A DNA stretch of 56,111 bases. Origin: a virus. The translations under genes were made by a program, and so were the position numbers. A model generated the notes under the pieces. That model was given only the letters and a program-made list of their open reading frames with translations, was not told where the DNA came from and searched no databases. Shown here in pieces: positions 16,266 through 25,113 of the stretch. Location: IMG/VR virus record IMGVR_UViG_3300045996_001685, positions 1 through 56,111 of that record; one strand, given 5' to 3'. How positions within the stretch are numbered: position 1 is the stretch's first letter; the number at the start of each line of letters is the position of its first letter.

Positions 16266-19200
16266 TGGCAAAAACAGCTACTCTCATCGGCGTGGCGGTT
16301 GGGCTCGGTGTGGCCGCTGTGGCTACGGGCGGCACCGCCCTAGCGTTCGTCTCCCCCTTCCTCGCGAGCGCCGCGGTCGCGGCCGGCGGGATGGCAGCCA
16401 CCTCCCTGTTTGCACCGTCCATGCCGGCGGGAGGAGGCGGCAGCCGCGGCCCGGAGCTCTCCGAAGAGCCCACCATACCTCCCGAGCGCATCATCTATGG
16501 TGAGGTGTTAGTCCCCGGTGACGTCATCTTTGCGTGCCGGCACATTGAGCGCATCGAAGACGATGATGATCGCGACTTCGTCCACTTGCTGTTTCATATC
16601 ACCCGGCGCCGCGCGCTGACGGGGTTGGTCGGCGTCCGGATCAACAACGACCTGTGTTTTCTGGAGGCGAATAACGGCCGTGTCGAGTACTGGCCGGACG
16701 ACGCTCTGATACCGGCTTTCACCAAATACGAGCGGTATTTCTGCGCGTTCTTCAAGCCGGGCACCGCTGACCCGGAGCCGCTCGATTATTTGATGGAGCA
16801 TAGCACCGGCGAGTGGACAGAGGACCACAAGCTAACGTCTGTCGCTGCGGTGCACGCGGTTTACCGTTTCAACGAAGACCTTTGGCCGTCCGGTCGCCCG
16901 CCGACGATGTTTTTGGTCCGGGGCTTTGCCGTCGAGGACATCCGCACCTCGACCACGGCATACAGCGCCAACCCGGCGCTCGTGTGGCGCGACAGTCGAA
17001 TCAGCGTGCACGGACCCGAGGGCGGCGACGACCCGGCGCTAATCGACGACGCGACCACCATCGCTGCGGCGAATGTGTGCGACGAGACGCTGGTCAAAAA
17101 GGACGGGACGGAGGTCAAGCGCTACGAAATCCATTATTGGCGCGAAGCCACCGCTCCCTATCCGCAAATCGAGGAGGAGATTCTCGCGACGATGCTGGGC
17201 ACAACCGCCCGCGTCGGCATCGCTCTGCAAGTTCACGCAGGAGCACCTCGCGCGACGGTAATGTCTTTGGACGCCGACCTGCACCTCTCGGGGCCGATAG
17301 AGCTCGAGCGCCGCCGCGACCAGGAGGCAATGGCAAACGAAGCGCACGCGTTGTTCCCGGACGTGCGTGCGGTGTACGAGGACAACGACACCCCTAGCTG
17401 GCCGCCGGCCGACCCGAACCCACTGCGCGTCGAGGACGGCGGGCGCATCCGCGTGGCCGAGCTCCGCTATCCGGGTGTCCCGTTTACCGAGCAGGCTCAG
17501 CGCCTCACTAAAGCGTGGTTGCTTACCCACCGCCGGCAAATCGCCCTCAGCGGCCGCTTCAAGCCGATTGCCCGTCGCCTCACCCCGATGGACGTGTTTG
17601 CCTACACGGACTCGTTGATGGGGTTTGACGCGGCCTTGTTTCAGGTCCGCACCACACACCGTCAGGCCGACGGCTCGGTATTGGTCACGGCGCGCGAGTA
17701 CTCCGACGACGACTATGTGTGGGACCCGGATGACGAGCAGGACCACGGGGGCGGCGGAGGAGGAGCGGGCGGGCCGTGGCAACCGACGGGGTACGCGGTA
17801 TGGGGACGGTTTACGGTCTTGGCCGTCATCCTGCCGGAGGGGACCCTACGAGGTATCAAGGTCCCTCTGAATATCACTCACCCCGAGCTGCGGTCGGTCG
17901 CCAATGGCGGCGTCGTCGAGCACGGGTCAGGCTTTGACATCACCTTTGCTTCTCCTGAAGGCACCGGCGGAGGCGGGGTGCTGTGGTTTAAGCGCAACTC
18001 GTGGGACGCGGCCACGGGCGAGCTAGACGTGGTGGTGGACTGCTGGACGAGCCCGGAGACGGGTTCGCACTTTTATGTCTTCGCCGGCAACCCGGACGTC
18101 GACGAAGACCCGGCGAACCCGGATGCGGTCGACGATAGCGAGTCGGTGCTCCTTGATGATGACCTAGACTTCGGGGTGGCGCATTCGCTGCTAGCTCCGA
18201 CCACGGGTCCGATTTTGGTCGACGCCCCGCACCTGCGTCGCCGCGTCGAGGTCGAGGCAGAAACCCGGTTTCGGGTCGCAGGCGCCGCCGGGGCGTCCAT
18301 CACTGACGCAGGCTCGCCCTCGGCTGGTAGCGTGACAATCGACGGCGACGAAATCGTCTTTGATGCGCCAGCCACTGAGGGGGCGATAACGTGGCAATAC
18401 GAGCTCACCGTGGGCGGCGATGCAGACATAGGGTGGCTGCGCGCGCTGGTAGGTGAGGGCGGCTCAGCGCCCGATAACGCCTATGTGTTCGGGAGCGACT
18501 GGACGGACAACTGGGTGCCGATGTTTGCGGACGCCGCCAGCAGCGTCACGCAGGTGTCTAATGGCACCATTGCAATGACGTCCCCGGACATCACCGGCAA
18601 CGGCGGTACGGCGATAGTCTGTAAGACGGCATGGACGGGCAATTTTGACTTTGAGGTGCCTATCCGCTGGACAGCCGCTCAGGGCACACAGCGCTTTATT
18701 CAGTTTGGTTTTGACATGGTGGGCGACGGCACGGGGGTTTACGTCGCCAACTTCTCGGCGTGGCCGTCTAATGAGCCGCCGAGTGACTCGCTATTTGCCG
18801 ACCACGCCTCGGGCGTGCGGTTGTCGACGTTTACCGAGAACACCGGCGACTCGAGCCTTAACGACCGGGTGTCGCCTAAGCAGTACGACGAATCAGGCTC
18901 GACGGTCGACCTCGGCGCGGATGCCACCGGCATAACCCACGCGCAGAATGTGTGGCACACTATCTCGTTTACTCGTGTCGGGACCAAGCTCACCTACGCC
19001 GACCGCACGGCCGGCGGCACGACCCGGACCGCGAGCTGGACAAACGCAGCAATCGACGGCGGGCCGGGCCGGTTTTTCATCTTGTGCTGGGGGCGTGATA
19101 TCCAGGTCATGAATCCGACCGTCACCATCCCCAACGACGGGGGCGGAGGCGGAGGTGGCGGCGTCCCGGCTGACGGCTGGATTGGCGGCAACCCCGGCAC

Positions 19201-19921
19201 TGGCGGGCGACGCCTTATCCAGGGACAAACCTTTAACAATAAAGTTGACACCTCTGGCCAGAGAAACGTGGATTACTACCAGTGCACGTTTTCGGCGGGC
19301 GGCTCTACGCGGCCAATTCACGAACGCGTCGGACAGAACATCCGGTTCTTGGACTGCACGTTCGAGGATTACAATAGCGTAGAAGGCTACATGTATATTA
19401 ACATGGGCCACGAGCCGAAGCGGCTTGGACTAATCGTGCAGGGGTGCACGTACCAAAACATTACCGGCCGGTTTATATGGGAGAGCAAGGGTTTTGACGG
19501 GCTGATCTTCGCAGACAATACCATTGCGGGCAGCGTCAGCGTCCGGCAAGGCTTTCGTATTCGTCACGGTATACGCAACTCTATCGTCCGAAACACTGGG
19601 CTAAGGCAAATCAACGTGCGCGGCGCCGAGCACGTCTTGGCCGAGAACTCCGGCGCTCGCGTTATTCTGTATGCTGGTTCTCTGCCGGCGCGTTACGAGG
19701 ACTGGAAGCCGTTGCACGTCCCTGGCCTAGAACGCAATTGGCAGTGCGCTGATGACTGCTATGTTGAAGCCTGCGGCAGCGTCGACGTCGGGACATGGAC
19801 GGACGGTGAGCATAAATATCTAGCCACCGGCAACAAAATCCATCCCGATCAGGACAACGTGCGGCTGATTTCTGGCGGCCAGAGAAACACAATAAGGGTT
19901 GCAGTGGATTGGGAGGACTAG
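16265..19921 (+). CDS. Tail tip/host specificity protein (gpJ-like) with extra adhesion domains
   Basis: The 1218-aa product has several parts. Residues 1-50 are hydrophobic, as in J-type tip proteins; about 60-490 are the tip core (ERIIYGEVLVPGDV, VSVRV-type strands, TEQAQRLTKAWLLTHRRQI). A Gly-rich linker follows near residue 495. Residues about 505-610 resemble a DUF2341-like binding module (VPLNITHPELRSV, LWFKRNSWD, FYVFAGNPD), then an acidic spacer, an Ig-like domain and a jelly-roll-like domain. A second Gly9 linker near 958 leads to a beta-helix (about 965-1218) that begins DGWIGGNPGTGG and is homologous to two separate proteins in this genome. ATG at 16265 overlaps the previous TAA. 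Confidence 0.88.
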   Translation: MAKTATLIGVAVGLGVAAVATGGTALAFVSPFLASAAVAAGGMAATSLFAPSMPAGGGGSRGPELSEEPTIPPERIIYGEVLVPGDVIFACRHIERIEDDDDRDFVHLLFHITRRRALTGLVGVRINNDLCFLEANNGRVEYWPDDALIPAFTKYERYFCAFFKPGTADPEPLDYLMEHSTGEWTEDHKLTSVAAVHAVYRFNEDLWPSGRPPTMFLVRGFAVEDIRTSTTAYSANPALVWRDSRISVHGPEGGDDPALIDDATTIAAANVCDETLVKKDGTEVKRYEIHYWREATAPYPQIEEEILATMLGTTARVGIALQVHAGAPRATVMSLDADLHLSGPIELERRRDQEAMANEAHALFPDVRAVYEDNDTPSWPPADPNPLRVEDGGRIRVAELRYPGVPFTEQAQRLTKAWLLTHRRQIALSGRFKPIARRLTPMDVFAYTDSLMGFDAALFQVRTTHRQADGSVLVTAREYSDDDYVWDPDDEQDHGGGGGGAGGPWQPTGYAVWGRFTVLAVILPEGTLRGIKVPLNITHPELRSVANGGVVEHGSGFDITFASPEGTGGGGVLWFKRNSWDAATGELDVVVDCWTSPETGSHFYVFAGNPDVDEDPANPDAVDDSESVLLDDDLDFGVAHSLLAPTTGPILVDAPHLRRRVEVEAETRFRVAGAAGASITDAGSPSAGSVTIDGDEIVFDAPATEGAITWQYELTVGGDADIGWLRALVGEGGSAPDNAYVFGSDWTDNWVPMFADAASSVTQVSNGTIAMTSPDITGNGGTAIVCKTAWTGNFDFEVPIRWTAAQGTQRFIQFGFDMVGDGTGVYVANFSAWPSNEPPSDSLFADHASGVRLSTFTENTGDSSLNDRVSPKQYDESGSTVDLGADATGITHAQNVWHTISFTRVGTKLTYADRTAGGTTRTASWTNAAIDGGPGRFFILCWGRDIQVMNPTVTIPNDGGGGGGGGVPADGWIGGNPGTGGRRLIQGQTFNNKVDTSGQRNVDYYQCTFSAGGSTRPIHERVGQNIRFLDCTFEDYNSVEGYMYINMGHEPKRLGLIVQGCTYQNITGRFIWESKGFDGLIFADNTIAGSVSVRQGFRIRHGIRNSIVRNTGLRQINVRGAEHVLAENSGARVILYAGSLPARYEDWKPLHVPGLERNWQCADDCYVEACGSVDVGTWTDGEHKYLATGNKIHPDQDNVRLISGGQRNTIRVAVDWED

Positions 19922-19975
19922 CGCATGCGAATGGATTATGATGCGGGTGACAGCCTACAAACCTAGGAGAGCAAA

Positions 19976-21055
19976 GTGTCTAAGTTTCACGAGCTTGCTA
20001 GCCTCGACGTTAGGGCGGGAGACATCCTGCAGGTCGGCAAGAAACGCATCGTCAAAATCCCAAAGAGCGACGAAGAGCTCGCTTATTTGCTCAAGCTGCG
20101 CGTGGTCGAGGGGCAGGTGGTCGATCCCGTCGACCCAACAGACCCCGTCGATCCCACGGACCCGACCGACCCCGCCGAGCCCACTGATCCGCCTCCGATC
20201 GGCGAAGGCAAATGGATAGGCGGCGAAATCGGCGGCAAGGTCGAGGTCGACGGCAAGTCGATTGAGCGCAAGGTCGTCGAGGTTAAGGTCCAGACCAAGA
20301 CGCTGGAGAACCTAAAGCCTTGGACAGACTACGTTATCCGCCAGTTCGAGACTAAGACGAAACCCATTTGGTGGGATAACTCGCAAGCTATCCCCGAGGG
20401 GGCTCGGATACTCGGCGGCGAGGTGCTCGGCGTAAAGGTCGCCAAGGTCAGCGGCCACGCGGGTCACAACTCCATCCTCATCTACGTCAACGGCGGCAAA
20501 GGCGTTCGCCGCAACCGCCTCGTGGTGCAAGGGCTGAAATTTTCCCCCGAGTGTGAGGCGACGCTACTCGCCGAGTTCAAAGGCGGTTTCTTGGACCTCC
20601 ACGGATGGGAGATCGAGAAGGGCGCCAAGATCGGCAAATCGCGCCAGCGGCACGGCAGCTTTGTGCGTGTCAGCGGGATGCGTGGCGTCAAGGACTGGTC
20701 GTTCAGGGGCTCGGACCACCTGATCGTCGATTGCCCGGGGATGTCTGTCAAAACCTACTCCGGCAACCTCGCGCCAATCTACAAGCTCTGGAAAGAGGAG
20801 CACGTAGCGGGCAACGAGTCGAACATGCAGGCATCGCTCCGCATCTACGTCCTCGGCCCGTGCGGCGGCGTCGTGGTGGGACAGACAACTCGCCCGGACC
20901 TGCCAATCAAGTACAAGGCAGAGGACATCTACATTGAGCAGGGGATCGTGGTGCAGACCGATCCGAAGGGGACAGGTAGCATCAAGCGCGATGGCCTGCC
21001 CACCCTGAAAGAGTGGCTCGAGCGTCGCGAGTCTGCCAACCTCGCCGCACTGTAG
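19976..21055 (+). CDS. WIGG-type beta-helix fibre protein A
   Basis: The 359-aa product has a small N-terminal domain (1-45, LDVRAGDILQVGKKRIVKIP), a Pro/Asp linker of repeated DPTDP/DPVDP units, and a beta-helix from GKWIGGEIGG onward. The motif TYSGNLAPIYKLWKEEHVAG (Y261 onward) matches YAGSLPA...W in the tip protein C-terminus and YAGNLPA...W in the protein at 32753. It is probably a side fibre or receptor-binding subunit; the N-terminal domain may dock to the virion. GTG start with AGGAGA 6 bases upstream. Confidence 0.75.
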   Translation: MSKFHELASLDVRAGDILQVGKKRIVKIPKSDEELAYLLKLRVVEGQVVDPVDPTDPVDPTDPTDPAEPTDPPPIGEGKWIGGEIGGKVEVDGKSIERKVVEVKVQTKTLENLKPWTDYVIRQFETKTKPIWWDNSQAIPEGARILGGEVLGVKVAKVSGHAGHNSILIYVNGGKGVRRNRLVVQGLKFSPECEATLLAEFKGGFLDLHGWEIEKGAKIGKSRQRHGSFVRVSGMRGVKDWSFRGSDHLIVDCPGMSVKTYSGNLAPIYKLWKEEHVAGNESNMQASLRIYVLGPCGGVVVGQTTRPDLPIKYKAEDIYIEQGIVVQTDPKGTGSIKRDGLPTLKEWLERRESANLAAL

Positions 21056-21066
21056 GAGCGCCCGCA

Positions 21067-22515
21067 ATGCCCGACTCCGTCCTCGACTTGGCCGCAGCGT
21101 TCCCGGGCTCCGGGGTAGCCACTATCGACAGCACCCCGGCCGTCCGGGAGGCGGAGCGGGCGTTTGCCGCCGGCCGCAGCGTGGCTTTCAACGGACCTGC
21201 GTGGGTGTTTGGCAACCCGTTGGTGCTCTCCGCCGAACGGTTCTCGGCCGAGAATGCCCCCCACGTCTCCGGCAACGGCGGAGGGGGGTCGTTCTTGATC
21301 CCTCTCCGCCCGGACCTGCCTACGGTCGTTATCGAGGGCGGGCAGAAGCTCAAAGGCAAGCGAGAGTGGTATGGCCATATCCACGACTTGGGCATCCTCC
21401 ACGCCATGCCGCCGCGCACGGACAAGGGTGAGAACCTGATAGACGCGTGGCTGAAGTCTAAGGACATTGGCGAGTATGCGACCGGGCTGCGCGGGCACCG
21501 GACCGCGCCCGGCATCGGAATCTACGTGCCGCCGGACGTGAGTCTGAATGCCGGCTCTTTTCGCAACCTCTGGCTTCTCACCAAAGGACCAGGGCTGTGG
21601 TTTAGGCACCATTCGTTTAGCTTCGTGATGGAGGGGATACAGGCTTGGTCGCACTGGGGGCCAAGCATGGCGTTCGGTGGCGGTATCGGAGCGCAAGCCG
21701 AGAACTGCTACGCCCGCGCGTGCGGTCCGGGCTGCGCCGGGTGGGAGGTGGTCGACTGGGCCGCGCTCAATGCCTGCAACGGGGTCGACGGGTTGAGCGG
21801 CTCGGATGCGTGGCTGATGGTCGGCGCTATCCAGCCTTTTCGCGCCAAGGTGCTTTCGGCCACTGAAACGACGGTGACCATTGACGGGACCCACGCGGAT
21901 ACGTGGCGCAAGTATCTGGCCGTCACCGTCGAGACTGGCGCGGCTGCTGACATCACCCGCCGGATTACAGCCAACAAAGGCGGCGCCTTGACCGTCCAAC
22001 GCCCGTGGCCGGGAGCAGTGCCTAAGGCGGGCGACTCCGTGTGGATACACTCCGAGCTCTCCGCCTATCACCCCGACGGCGGTTATCCCGACGGCTGGTG
22101 GTATAAGTCGGGACAGGTCGCGGTCGAGGACTCGAACATCGAGGACTGCGGAGACATTGGCGTCGTGACGCGCCGGCCGTCGTCGCTCGAGCTCCACAAC
22201 ATGCGCTGGTTCCCGAACGGCCGGCCGATGACGAGGTTTATGCAGCTCGCCGGCGGCGCTGGCGCGGAGTTGTGGCTGACGGGCAAGCACCACCTCGGCG
22301 GCCGCAAGCCGACCTCCCGGCGCTATATCGAGGTGCAGGGGACGATGGGCGTGCTCGGGCAGATGCTCCCGCCGGAGTTTCAGAAGTACCGGGACACTGT
22401 GGCGAACGTCGACGTCGCCATTGCAAACCAGACCGGCCGGGCGCTTGGCCTTATGAGCGCGGTTGCTCCCGAGCTCGTGGGTCCCGTCCGCCGCCACCTC
22501 CGCCGAGCGAGCTAG
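21067..22515 (+). CDS. Beta-helix tail fibre/adhesin candidate
   Basis: The 482-aa product is rich in short strands with Asn/Gly turns (VAVEDSNIEDCGDIGVVTRR, LELHNMRWFPNG) and has a possible carbohydrate-binding insert about residues 255-330. The N-terminal pattern DSTPAVREAERAFAAGRSV resembles the start of pectate-lyase-superfamily proteins that read a surface glycan. The ATG at 21067 has AGGAG upstream; an in-frame ATG at 21013 lies inside the previous gene and is rejected. Its place beside a WIGG fibre and before the lysin suggests a virion adhesin or depolymerase. Confidence 0.65.
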   Translation: MPDSVLDLAAAFPGSGVATIDSTPAVREAERAFAAGRSVAFNGPAWVFGNPLVLSAERFSAENAPHVSGNGGGGSFLIPLRPDLPTVVIEGGQKLKGKREWYGHIHDLGILHAMPPRTDKGENLIDAWLKSKDIGEYATGLRGHRTAPGIGIYVPPDVSLNAGSFRNLWLLTKGPGLWFRHHSFSFVMEGIQAWSHWGPSMAFGGGIGAQAENCYARACGPGCAGWEVVDWAALNACNGVDGLSGSDAWLMVGAIQPFRAKVLSATETTVTIDGTHADTWRKYLAVTVETGAAADITRRITANKGGALTVQRPWPGAVPKAGDSVWIHSELSAYHPDGGYPDGWWYKSGQVAVEDSNIEDCGDIGVVTRRPSSLELHNMRWFPNGRPMTRFMQLAGGAGAELWLTGKHHLGGRKPTSRRYIEVQGTMGVLGQMLPPEFQKYRDTVANVDVAIANQTGRALGLMSAVAPELVGPVRRHLRRAS

Positions 22516-22529
22516 CGGGAGAGCTCGGC

Positions 22530-22937
22530 ATGTTCACCGAGCGCTCCTTCGATCATCACGTCCTCGCCCGGACTCTGTGGGGAGAGGCGCGCGGCGAGCC
22601 ACACGCGGGGCAGGTCGCGGTCGCCAAGGTAATCCTCAACCGGGCCACGGACCCGAAACGGCGGTGGCCTAGGTCGGTGGCCGCCGTGTGTCTCCAGCCC
22701 TACCAATTCAGTTGTTGGACGGCTGGCGACCCGAACCGCGCGAAACTGCTTCAGACGTCGGAGGCGAGGATGGCAGAGGTCTATCTCGTCGCCCTCGAGG
22801 CGCTCGGACTGCCGGACCTGACCCTCGGCGCAAACCACTACCTCACCCGAGCGCTCGCACTCGACGCTCCGCCGAGGTGGTATCAAGCGCACAAGGTCAC
22901 CGTGCTAATCGGTGCCCACGCATTCTTGAGGTTGTGA
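22530..22937 (+). CDS. Cell wall hydrolase, SleB-like endolysin
   Basis: The 135-aa product matches the SleB/hydrolase-2 domain: LARTLWGEARGEP with the catalytic glutamate at E19, QVAVAKVILNRA, then VCLQPYQFSCW and GANHYLT. It degrades peptidoglycan and is the likely endolysin. No signal peptide is visible, so it would need a holin to reach the wall. The ATG at 22530 has GGGAGAG upstream. It is followed at once by the lipase-like gene. Confidence 0.88.
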   Translation: MFTERSFDHHVLARTLWGEARGEPHAGQVAVAKVILNRATDPKRRWPRSVAAVCLQPYQFSCWTAGDPNRAKLLQTSEARMAEVYLVALEALGLPDLTLGANHYLTRALALDAPPRWYQAHKVTVLIGAHAFLRL

Positions 22938-22939
22938 CC

Positions 22940-23653
22940 ATGGCCCCCATTACCGCCCAAGAAGTCGCCGCCATCACGCGAGGTGGCGTGACCGTTCAAG
23001 AGGCCGCCTACCTAAGCCAAGCCTATTATGCGCCGGGCAGCCTCAGCGCGATTGTGGACGTGGAGATAACGCTCCCCGCGACCATGATTTACGCGGCGAT
23101 CGTGACCCACGTCGGCAAGCGAGTGCTGATAATCCGCGGCACAAGCCGGCGCGGTCAGTGGCGCCGCTACAACCTCGCGCTCAACCCGATAACGGCAGAG
23201 GGCGACACCCGGCGCTGGCACGGCGGCTTTCTCAGCGTCGCGGAGGTCGTCTATGCGTGGGTCCGGGACAAAGCGCCCCTCGACCTCATCACAGGGCACA
23301 GTCTTGCGGCCGGGGTGGGGCAAATCATCGGCCCGTCGCTCGGGGTCCCCACGATTGGCTTTGCGGCACCCAACGCGCTCTATCGAGACGACCCGCCGGC
23401 CAGGAGCGACCTTGTGCTAAATGTCTGTGCCAACGACGACCTGATTTGCGCACTGCCGTTCTCGCTCCTTGGCTATCGCAAGGCGGGGCTTCTCCTCGCG
23501 TTCGACCCGGCCGGCCGGCACCGCGGGCTTGACCACGGCATGGCGCTTTACCGCCGGCGGGTCGAGGGCCACGAGGCCGGGACGTGGGAGTGGGTTGTGC
23601 CTCCATCGACCGGACTCGGTGAAACCCTCGCCGAAAAGGTGGGGGCGGCATGA
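22940..23653 (+). CDS. Class-3-lipase-like alpha/beta hydrolase
   Basis: The 237-aa product shows the lipase-3 pattern in order: RGTSRRGQWRRYNLAL (about 66-81), HGGF (94-97), ITGHSLAAGVGQ with nucleophile S121, NDDLICALP with likely Asp167, and LDHGMALY with likely His199. It should cleave an ester bond in a lipid or related substrate. There is no signal peptide. Lying directly after the endolysin, it may act on the outer membrane at lysis, by analogy with LysB esterases of mycobacteriophages, although that family is different. ATG at 22940 has TTGAGG 8 bases upstream; GTG at 22934 is the alternative. Confidence 0.78.
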   Translation: MAPITAQEVAAITRGGVTVQEAAYLSQAYYAPGSLSAIVDVEITLPATMIYAAIVTHVGKRVLIIRGTSRRGQWRRYNLALNPITAEGDTRRWHGGFLSVAEVVYAWVRDKAPLDLITGHSLAAGVGQIIGPSLGVPTIGFAAPNALYRDDPPARSDLVLNVCANDDLICALPFSLLGYRKAGLLLAFDPAGRHRGLDHGMALYRRRVEGHEAGTWEWVVPPSTGLGETLAEKVGAA

Positions 23654-23665
23654 TGCCTGCCCTAG

Positions 23666-23680
23666 GTTACAGACTGTAAC
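23666..23680. promoter_or_regulatory. Perfect 15-base dyad, candidate operator
   Basis: GTTACAG-A-CTGTAAC has 7-base arms around a single centre base, in the 47-bp gap between the lipase and the next gene. A one-base loop cannot form an RNA hairpin, so a protein-binding site is likelier. No second exact copy was seen. Confidence 0.45.
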
Positions 23681-23700
23681 ACCAGCAAGGAGTGTCTACC

Positions 23701-24201
23701 GTGAAACTTAGAGATTTCGTGCGACTCGCCAAAGACTTCCATGCGCAGCCGGCGCCCGGGATTACCGAAGCTCTTTTGGATGCGGTGAACGATCTAGGCG
23801 AGGATGCTTTTGGAGATCGTTGGCGGCCGGTTGTCGTGGCGGCGTATGCAGCGCCAAACCGTCCGGCAAAGAAGTTCGGCGAGGCCGCGGTCGAGTGGCA
23901 CAACGATCCCGACGAGGATAACACCGCTCGCCTTATGGACTTGATGAACGAGCGCGGCGAGCAGTGGGCCGGGCCGGACGGATTTAGGCGGGTCACTTTC
24001 GAGGCGGACGGACCGCCGGCGCCCCCGGAGCTTAGCGGCTTCGTGGAGTATGTCGCTGGGTGGGAGCAGAAGCCGAGCGTCGAGGGCGCGGCCAAGATCG
24101 TCGGGGGGATGAACGAGATCGGCAACAAGACGCTGGCCGATGCGTGGCCCGGCATTTCGGTAAATGTCCCGGGCACGACTGAAGGACCAAAGGCGCCGTG
24201 A
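23701..24201 (+). CDS. Hypothetical soluble protein in lysis region
   Basis: The 166-aa product is acidic and mixed helix/strand, with no signal peptide or membrane segment. It contains FGEAAVEWHNDPDEDNTARL and EGAAKIVGGMNEIGNKTLA. AAGGAG lies 8 bases before GTG 23701; GTG 23692 in the same frame overlaps that site and is less likely. It follows a 47-bp gap with a perfect dyad, so it may be regulated separately from the lysin. No family recognised. Confidence 0.65.
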   Translation: MKLRDFVRLAKDFHAQPAPGITEALLDAVNDLGEDAFGDRWRPVVVAAYAAPNRPAKKFGEAAVEWHNDPDEDNTARLMDLMNERGEQWAGPDGFRRVTFEADGPPAPPELSGFVEYVAGWEQKPSVEGAAKIVGGMNEIGNKTLADAWPGISVNVPGTTEGPKAP

Positions 24202-24223
24202 AGAGAAATAACGAGGTGGCGGC

Positions 24224-24511
24224 ATGGCTGACAGCTCCTCTAAGGGTTGGCCTACAGTGTTCGGCCTTGTGGTGGGCTACGTGGCGGGCAAGCGCTGGCC
24301 TGAGTTCCCTGATGTGGACTTACTCGCCGCTGTGGCAGGTGTCACCTTGGGCCAAATTGCCGGCTATGTGTGGGGCGCGCTTGGCCGGACCGCGCAGCAT
24401 GCCACGAAGGCCGTCACGATGAGACGAGAAATCAAGCTCGAGAGGTTGAGGCGCGAGCTCGCGGCCGCCAAGCGCGAGCCGCAGTTGCCGTCGGGAGGCC
24501 CCACGCCATGA
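24224..24511 (+). CDS. Small membrane protein, holin candidate
   Basis: The 95-aa product has two likely membrane segments (about 11-24, VFGLVVGYVAGKRW, and 32-52, DLLAAVAGVTLGQIAGYVWGA) followed by a strongly charged C-terminal tail (RREIKLERLRRELAAAKREP). Size, topology and basic tail fit a class II holin. It follows the endolysin region and overlaps a lipoprotein gene by 4 bp (ATGA). Several other small membrane proteins follow, so which one is the holin is not certain. Confidence 0.6.
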   Translation: MADSSSKGWPTVFGLVVGYVAGKRWPEFPDVDLLAAVAGVTLGQIAGYVWGALGRTAQHATKAVTMRREIKLERLRRELAAAKREPQLPSGGPTP

Positions 24512-25113
24512 GGAGCGTTGTCGCGTGCATGGTGCTGGCGGTTGGTGGGTGCGCCTCGACGGTCGACCCGAACACCCTCCTCGAAACCACGACCTCGTCG
24601 ACGCCCGACGGCAACAAACAGTGCGCAGTCACCTATCGCTCCGGAGCCGAGCGCCAAATTGCCGGCCTCGTGGGCAACTTCTGCGGCAACCGTCTCGCCA
24701 TGAAGAGCTCTGCCTCCGAGAACTCCGAAGCAATCGCTGCGGCCGACGCTGCCGACGTGCGAAGGCTTCAGCTCCTCTCGACTAGCCTCGGCAGGTTATC
24801 GGCGATGGCGGGCGCGGCGTTGCTGGGTGGTGCCAATCCGGCGCTTATCGCCAAAGAACTCGCGGAGGCCGGAGCGGCAATCGAGGGCTCGGTGCCCGCT
24901 CCGGCGGTTGAGCCGGAGCCGGAGACACCCGACGAGGACGAAACCCCCGAGCTCCCTGAACTGCCGGCGATGCTGTCGGCGCGCGATCGGCCCGCCCCGA
25001 GGGTGTTGGACGTGCTCGATAGGGCGCCCGCTCCACCCCGAATGCGTCTATATCAGCAGCAGGCAGAGCCGTTCGACCCCGGCGGCTTTCTGGTAGAAGG
25101 GATAGGATGGTGA
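24508..25113 (+). CDS. Lipoprotein in lysis cassette
   Basis: The 201-aa product begins with a short signal sequence and lipobox (VVACMVLAVGGC, Cys15), so it should be lipidated and exported. The mature part has two more cysteines, an Ala-rich helical region (LLGGANPALIAKELAEAGAA) and a Pro/Glu-rich spacer. It could be an outer-membrane spanin partner for the following gene, or a superinfection-exclusion lipoprotein. It is longer than typical Rz1 proteins. ATG at 24508 overlaps the previous stop. Confidence 0.65.
   Translation: MRSVVACMVLAVGGCASTVDPNTLLETTTSSTPDGNKQCAVTYRSGAERQIAGLVGNFCGNRLAMKSSASENSEAIAAADAADVRRLQLLSTSLGRLSAMAGAALLGGANPALIAKELAEAGAAIEGSVPAPAVEPEPETPDEDETPELPELPAMLSARDRPAPRVLDVLDRAPAPPRMRLYQQQAEPFDPGGFLVEGIGW

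Noticed and set aside
20929-22497. 522-aa minus-strand frame
   Set aside because: It is antisense to two convincing beta-helix genes; its sequence is low-complexity Arg/Ala/Val and it has no operon context.
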